Positions 58,951-64,000 of a DNA stretch of 64,000 nucleotides are shown piece by piece. How positions within the stretch are numbered: position 1 is the first letter of the stretch; every line of letters begins with the position of its first letter. The position numbers and the translations under genes are program-made. The notes below the pieces were generated by a model that was not told the DNA's origin, did no database searches, and saw only the letters and a program-made list of their open reading frames with translations. The DNA is from Balanoglossus misakiensis (lineage: Eukaryota > Hemichordata). Where the stretch lies: the NCBI GenBank assembly GCA_040954595.2, contig CM082593.2, forward strand, positions 8,990,001-9,054,000, in the 5' to 3' direction.

Positions 58951-60650
58951 TTAATGTTGACGCAACGGTTGACCCCACCAAACACTCGAAATTAATGGGC
59001 AGCATACTGTCCACTCTGGCCTGGTTTCTGTGTGCTGTGGTTAATGTTGACACACTCTGGCCTGGTTACTGTGTGCTCTGGTTAATGTTGACGGAAAGGT
59101 TGACCCCACCAAACACTCAAAATTAATGGGCAGCATACTGTCCACTCTTGCCTGGTTACTGTGTGCTCTGGTTAATGTTGACGGAAAGGTTGACCCCACC
59201 AAACACTCAAAATTAATGGGCAGCATACTGTAGACTCTGGCCTGGTTACTGTGTGCTCTGGTTAATGTTGACACAAAGGTTGACCCCACCAAATACTAAA
59301 AATTAATGGGCAGCATACTATCCACTCTGGCCTGGTTACTGTGTGCTCTGGTTAATGTTGACGGAAAGGTTGACCCCACCAAACACTCACAATTAATGGG
59401 CAGCATACTGTCCACTCAGGCCTGGTTACTGTGTGCTCTGGTTAATGTTGACGCAAAGGTTGTCCACCACACACTCAAAATTAATGGGCAGCATACTGTC
59501 CACTCTGGCCTGGTTTCTATCTGGCCTGGTTAATGTTGACACAAAGGTTGACCCCACCGAACACTCAAAATCAATGGGCAGCATACTGTCCACTCTGGCC
59601 TGGTTACTGTGTGCTCTGGTTAATGTTGACATAAAGGTTGACCCCACCAAACACTCAAAATTAATGGGCAGCACACTGTCCACTCTGGCCTGGTTACTGT
59701 GTGCCCTGGATAATGTTGACGCAAAGGTTGACCCCACTAAACACTCAAAATTAATGGGCAGAATACTGTCCACTCTGGCCTGGTTAATGTGTGCTCTGGT
59801 TAATGTTGACGCAAAGGTTGACCCCTACTAAACACTCAAAATTAATGGGCAGCATACTGTCCACTCTGGCCTGGTTACTGTGTGCTCTGGTTAATGTTGA
59901 CACAAAGGTTGACCCCACAAAACACTCAAAATTAATGGGCAACATACTGTCCACTCTGGCCTGGTTACTGTGTGCTCTGGTTAATGTTGACGCAAAGGTT
60001 GACCCCACCAAACACTCAAAATTAATGGGCAGCATACTGTCCACTCTGGCCTGGTTACTGTGTGCCCTGGTTAATGTTGACGCAAAGGTTGACCCCACCA
60101 AACACTCAAAATTAATGGGCAGCATACTGTACACTCTGGCCTGGTTACTGTGTGCTCTGGTTAATGTTGACGCAAAGGTTGACCCCACCAAACACTCAAA
60201 ATTAATGGGCAGCATACTGTCCACTCTGGCCTGGTTACTGTGTGCTCTGGTTAATGTTGACGCAAAGGTTGACCCCACCAAACACTCAAAATAAATGGGC
60301 AGCATACTGTCCACTCTTGCCTGGTTGCTGTGTGCTCTGGTTAATGTTGACGCACAGGTTGTCCCCACCAAACACTCAAAATTAATGGGCAACATACTGT
60401 CCACTCTGGCCTGGTTACTGTGTGCTCTGGTTAATGTTGACGCAAAGGTTGACCCCACCAATCACTCAAAATTAATGGGCAGCATACTGTCCACTCTGGC
60501 CTGGTTACTGTGTGCTCTGGTTAATGTTGACGGAAAGGTTGACCCCACCAAACACTCAAAATTAATGGGCAGCATACTGTCCACTCTGGCCTGGTTACTG
60601 TGTGCTCTGGTTAATTTTGACGCAAAGGTTGACCCCACCAAACACTCAAA
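58951..60650 (+). repeat. Satellite block D: GTGTGCTCTGG variant
   Basis: Units read GGTTACTGTGTGCTCTGGTT where other blocks have GGTTACTGTCTGGCCTGGTT, and GGCAGCATACTG instead of GGCAGRATACTG. Early units contain 30-bp irregularities (59,041-59,060) and GACGGAAAGG or GACACAAAGG variants. Later ones are regular 90-bp units. A few such units also occur at the very left end (46,135) and inside block C (53,596, 54,954, 57,226, 58,487). Confidence 0.9.
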
Positions 60651-62460
60651 ACCAGATATTAACTGAATATGCTCACGTGCAGTACTGTGATTGGTTGACA
60701 GAATAACAAGATAAGAAAAACCAGTGTTAAACCATGTTGGTTTATAGTGTATATGGTGCAAGGGTTGTGTGTTGCACCTTGTGAAATGTAAACATGTTTG
60801 TGGAATTGTTGCCTTGTCAATTTTTGTAAGGGGTTAGGGACGATGTCAAATAACAAAAAATAAGTTTAGCTTGAAACCCCTGCACTCCCCCTTGTAACCT
60901 AATTGTTGAATACTGATCAGTGCCTCTTATTATTTCATTATTGTGACAACTCCATATTTAAACCATAACCAGGATAGAAAAGTACACTATCACACATATT
61001 GATTTTTCGACAATATTTGAATGAAAACATTTCTTTTCAATTCTGAGTTTACATCAGGTCTTGATTGATTTTTCTGCTTATAGAATAAGAATATGCAATG
61101 TAAAGAATTCTCGACTTACTCAACTATTTTGTTCGATGGAACACTTTTTTGGGTCAAAACCCCCACCCCCTAAACTTCAAGAAGTAAGATTTTTATCAGA
61201 CCTGAATCCTTTGACATCGTCCCTTAACTTGGCAAGGGGTACTGGAAATTGAGGTGGTTGTGATGCAACAGGTGTGCCCTCGTGTGTTAATAGAAGAGAG
61301 GATGAAGTCAGTGGGCTAACCATTGCTGTTGAGGGCGCTCTTACATATTCGAGGTTGCAGGTTGAGCTTTGTATCGTTTGCATTTTAAATAAAATGTGTA
61401 GAGCTATGGATGAGATCTAATATCCAACATGGAATAGTAAAAAAGGAGTCTTATACCAGTTCCTGAACAAAAAAAATTAACGTCAGATTTGTTTTCTTGA
61501 TAAAATTTCACTACAGATTGATAAGAAATGTGAGAAAAATTGTCCTCTGCTTTCATTATGGTCTTGCATCATACCCAGGGTTAGTGTTGGTCATTCAAGT
61601 TTAATGAGAAAATTTCCTAAAACACCAATTTGAGGTTTCGTAACACATAACACCCATAGGGACTTTAACACCAAATTTCAGACACAGCAGACAAATACTT
61701 TTAGAGAAGTTTTATTGATCAGAACTAACTATTTCCCCAAATAGGGATAAAACACCAAAAAATAGAAAACTAAAGATCTCTTCACAACAGGTGGTCTACA
61801 CAAGGTACTGCATACCAATTTTCAAAGCAATCCGAACAGCAGTTCTGGAGTCAATTTTCCACATTTGAGCTTAGTATAATTTGGGCAATGTCACCTTCAT
61901 TTGAATGAAACTACAGCAGTTCTCAATTTTTTTTGCAATATATCGATGCTGAATTGTGCTATAAACCTGCATTGGTATGTGTACCGAAACAGATGTAGAA
62001 AATATCGCTGTTCTACACTAGTGGTTGTAATAATTCAAACATCTGGTAAGAAAATGAATGTGTCCTACATTGGCAACAGAATCAGATATCTGGTAGGTAA
62101 AAGCTCACATTGGTGTGGATACAAAGTGTGAAGTTGCGTTAATTTTAACAGACACAAGAACAGGAACAAAGTAAACAAATTTAAAAAAAGCAACAATTGT
62201 CTTAGAACTTACTATGGATGAGAATGGTCTGGAAGACGTACACACCACATATTTTATGCCAGCTATATAAGTGTAGCTCGTATTAGAAATATTGCTGAAA
62301 ATGGTCTCCCCCCCCCCCCAAAATACAAATTTGTGGGTTTTCCTACACCTCGATCAAATGATTCATCTCACATCCCGAAAAATGTGCATAGTAAATTTTA
62401 AAGCTATTAGGAGTACTCTGATAGAAAAGTGAACTTGACAAAAAATGCCTTAAAACATAA
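60651..62460. other. Non-genic flank of the satellite
   Basis: AT-rich sequence. It includes one minus-strand frame described below (61,177-61,383), a C-run at about 62,310-62,320 and the first diffuse members of the 141-bp repeat family (about 61,800-61,880). No other gene is supported. Confidence 0.5.
61177..61383 (-). CDS. Weak candidate ORF/exon, 68 codons, serine/threonine-rich
   Basis: Opens at an ATG after an in-frame upstream stop. Composition is protein-like: APSTAMVSPLTSSSLLLTHE, then PPQFPVPLAKLRDDVKGFRS. A possible donor lies at TTCAG|GTCTGA within the last codons. It sits about 1.8 kb 3' of the right-edge gene on the same strand, but I cannot link them. No family is recognised. 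Confidence 0.25.
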   Translation of the reverse strand: MQTIQSSTCNLEYVRAPSTAMVSPLTSSSLLLTHEGTPVASQPPQFPVPLAKLRDDVKGFRSDKNLTS

Positions 62461-62469
62461 CTTTGCATA

Positions 62470-63030
62470 TTTTAAGCACATTTAATAAAAACAATCTGAT
62501 TACTGTTATCCCTGGGTTTCTGAATGCCAAATATCAAAGCCATCCCATGTACAGTATTTTAGGAAGATTTGAAAAGAATTTCTGAACAAACTGCTTTAAA
62601 ACACAAATTATTACTTTTAAAGGACACTTAAAAAAATCTATTTACTGTTATCCCTAGGCTTCTGAATACCTAATATCAAAGCCATCTGATGTGCAGTATT
62701 TTAGGAAGATTTCAAAAGAACTGAGCAAACAGCCTTAAAACACAAATTTGCATATTTTAAGCACACTGAAAAAAACTCTATTCACTGTCATTCCTGGGCT
62801 TTTGAATACCTAATATCAAAGCTGTCCAATGTGCATTTTTTTGGAGGAGAGTTCAAATGAATTAATGAACAAACTGCCTCAAAACACAAATGTACATATT
62901 TTAAGCACACTTTTAAAAAATCTTATTACTGTCATTCCTGTGTCTGAGTACCAAATATCAAAGTCGTCTGATGTGCACGTTTGATGAAAAAGACTTCTAA
63001 AATATTTTTGAAGAAACTATCTTAAATTCT
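62470..63030 (-). repeat. 141-bp tandem repeat, four to five copies
   Basis: Copies are aligned at TGAATRCC/TGAGTACC, at 62,521, 62,662, 62,803 and 62,945, a period of 141-142 bp. Each contains AATATCAAAGCC, CAGTATTTTAGGAAGATT, AAACTGCYTTAAAACACAAA and TTACTGTTATCCCT. Reverse-complemented, the anchors match the GCTTTGATATTTGG - CCTAGGGATAAC family of the 28-42 kb fields, so the same repeat family occurs here in opposite orientation and in better order. Weaker members extend to about 63,650. Confidence 0.85.
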
Positions 63031-63162
63031 AATGTCCAATGAGTTCGTGTGGATAACAAAACTGAAACTATTCACCACTCTAATAGTGGCTGAAAACATT
63101 GAAATCCTAGCAATGCGCCTGCAGAGTCATTGTAAAAGAATGTGATGTATGGTAGGGAAAGC

Positions 63163-63861
63163 TCAGCGTTTGCCCTTGCTAGGTTTGGTTCTGTACCTGG
63201 AAATAAGAGGCAAATAATTACATTGTAAGAATGGGTGATAAAAATAATCTAATGTTTGCAACCTGACTGATATTCATTGTCAAGCAACTTTAAGATGTCT
63301 GGAGATCTTGAAATATTTTTTTTCAGGACAATTTGGTTACATCTTACTAATACAATCTCCAAGATCCTACACACCAAACTTGAAAGAAATCTGATAAGTG
63401 GATTCAGAGAAAATGATTTGGTCAAAAAACGGAAAGAATTGCCCTCAAGAGAGAATTATTCAAAGTTCACTACAATTTTAAGCGAGTAAGGAAATCTCTA
63501 GGAAGCTTGCAAACGAAGTTTCAAAGCAATTGGACCATTGGTTTCAGATATTTTTAACAAACAAAGAATGGCAAAATTTGCTCCAAAAATCCAATCATGC
63601 ATATGTCAGGACAATCTGAATACATGTTACTGAAAATATCCATAGAAACCTGTACACCATGACAGACATTCCACCAATGTGATGAGCTCAGTTGTCACCG
63701 ACAGCAGACCGAAAAAGTAGTTTTACCTCAATTGTACAACTGTTCCGTTGTCTTTCTTGTATACAATCTGCACTGGCAGTTTGGATATAATGTCCTCTTC
63801 GGAGCCAAGGGAACTGATATCTGCCTTGTATGGCGTGTACACACCATCTATGACCAGACAT
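63163..63861 (-). CDS. 3' end of an unrecognised minus-strand gene, two exons
   Basis: Exon A is 63,727-63,861 (135 nt). It is preceded on the minus strand by a pyrimidine-rich acceptor ending TCTCTTCCACAG and followed by AG|GTAAAA. In phase 2 it reads CLVIDGVYTPYKADISSLGS, then EEDIISKLPVQIVYKKDNGT and VVQLR. Exon B starts at 63,196 after TTATTTCCAG and, in the continuing phase, adds a basic tail YRTKPSKGKR with its stop at 63,163-63,165. The hydrophobic/polar alternation suggests beta-strands, but I recognise no family. Doubts: exon B is also open in another frame for about 38 codons (LPYITFFYNDSAGALLGF), so the gene may continue differently. The 5' part lies beyond the window. Confidence 0.45.
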
Positions 63862-64000
63862 CTGTGGAAGAGAAAAAAAAGTTCGCGCATTTTTTGGATG
63901 AACTTTTTGAAAGGGGAAGACAACACAGCTATGATTTTCTTCACATGTCCCAAGGAAAGCCAAGTTGGTTTGTGCCAAATACTAAAATGTTATGATTTAA

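Larger units (their letters stand above)
45981..60650 (+). repeat. 90/91-bp satellite array, about 14.7 kb, roughly 160 units, one orientation
   Basis: Head-to-tail repeats of a unit that reads, in short pieces, GGCAGRATACTGTCCACTCT, GGCCTGGTTACTGTCTGGCC, TGGTTAATGTTGACGCAAAG, GTTGACCCCACCARACACTC and RAAATTAATG. The unit carries an internal 13-bp partial duplication (TGGCCTGGTTA twice). The array starts at AATTGACCCACAAATCACTC and ends in a broken unit AACACTCAAAACCAG. No unrelated insertion interrupts it. Variants are 88 bp (GGTTGTCCACC), 89 bp (CAAAATAATGG) and 91 bp (CTCTCCGCCTGG). Sub-blocks are given separately. The long ORFs on both strands arise because 90 is a multiple of three and the unit is stop-free in several frames. 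Confidence 0.98.

Noticed and set aside
45981-60650. CRISPR array
   Set aside because: The repeats are directly adjacent with no unique spacers, the period is 90 bp, and no cas-like genes or prokaryotic features are present.
45981-60650. Centromere
   Set aside because: Higher-order satellites can be centromeric, but nothing in the sequence (for example a CENP-B-like box that I could see) shows this. Location and chromatin data would be needed.

Overview
This window is eukaryotic, animal-like DNA. It has no operons, ribosome-binding sites or long single-exon genes. It does have AG/GT exon boundaries, several non-LTR retrotransposon remnants, many inverted-repeat DNA elements, microsatellites, homopolymer C/G runs and long satellite arrays. 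The repeat content (CR1/Rex/L2-like reverse transcriptases, fold-back elements) fits a marine invertebrate, perhaps a non-vertebrate deuterostome, but the species cannot be fixed from the sequence. Protein-coding content is very low. The only gene I partly trust is at the right edge on the minus strand (63,163-63,861), and it is not recognised.

Layout. 1-13 kb: mostly unique or decayed DNA, with an 844-bp inverted-repeat element at the left edge, a 158-bp fold-back and a decayed minus-strand Rex/CR1-like retrotransposon (6.2-8.1 kb). A 440-bp TTAA-flanked MITE has inserted into the end of that retrotransposon's ORF. 13-24 kb: a 1.0-kb Harbinger-like element flanked by TAA with a partial inverted relative at 17.8 kb, a second truncated retrotransposon (14.1-15.3 kb), a 92-nt near-perfect hairpin, a 211-bp tandem duplication and more fold-backs. 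23.8-44 kb: an old tandem segmental duplication. Its units carry pairs of short exon-like islands (73-102 nt) bounded by near-identical TTTGATTCACAG acceptors and GTAAGC donors, embedded in a degenerate repeat of about 140 bp. Unit 1 is split by a 2.5-kb terminal-inverted-repeat transposon whose empty site is preserved in unit 2. Unit 2 carries a retrotransposon that is itself split by another in the opposite orientation. The duplicated region ends in a 50-bp minisatellite that seems to have grown out of one exon-like island, followed by 60-bp and 95-bp short arrays.

45,981-60,650: one continuous satellite of about 14.7 kb and roughly 160 units of 90/91 bp, in a single orientation. It has four variant blocks and nested higher-order repeats (181, 893, 905, 1,358 and 2,263 bp). 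Because 90 is divisible by three and the unit lacks stops in at least four frames, it produces large but probably meaningless ORFs on both strands, up to 680 codons. 60.7-64 kb: low-complexity flank, a roughly 141-bp tandem repeat in the orientation opposite to its relatives at 28-42 kb, and the 3' end of the minus-strand gene.

The strongest candidates for something unusual are the hierarchical satellite and the duplicated exon-like modules whose splice flanks are better conserved than their interiors. I found no evidence of a prokaryotic system, CRISPR, rRNA or intact tRNA.
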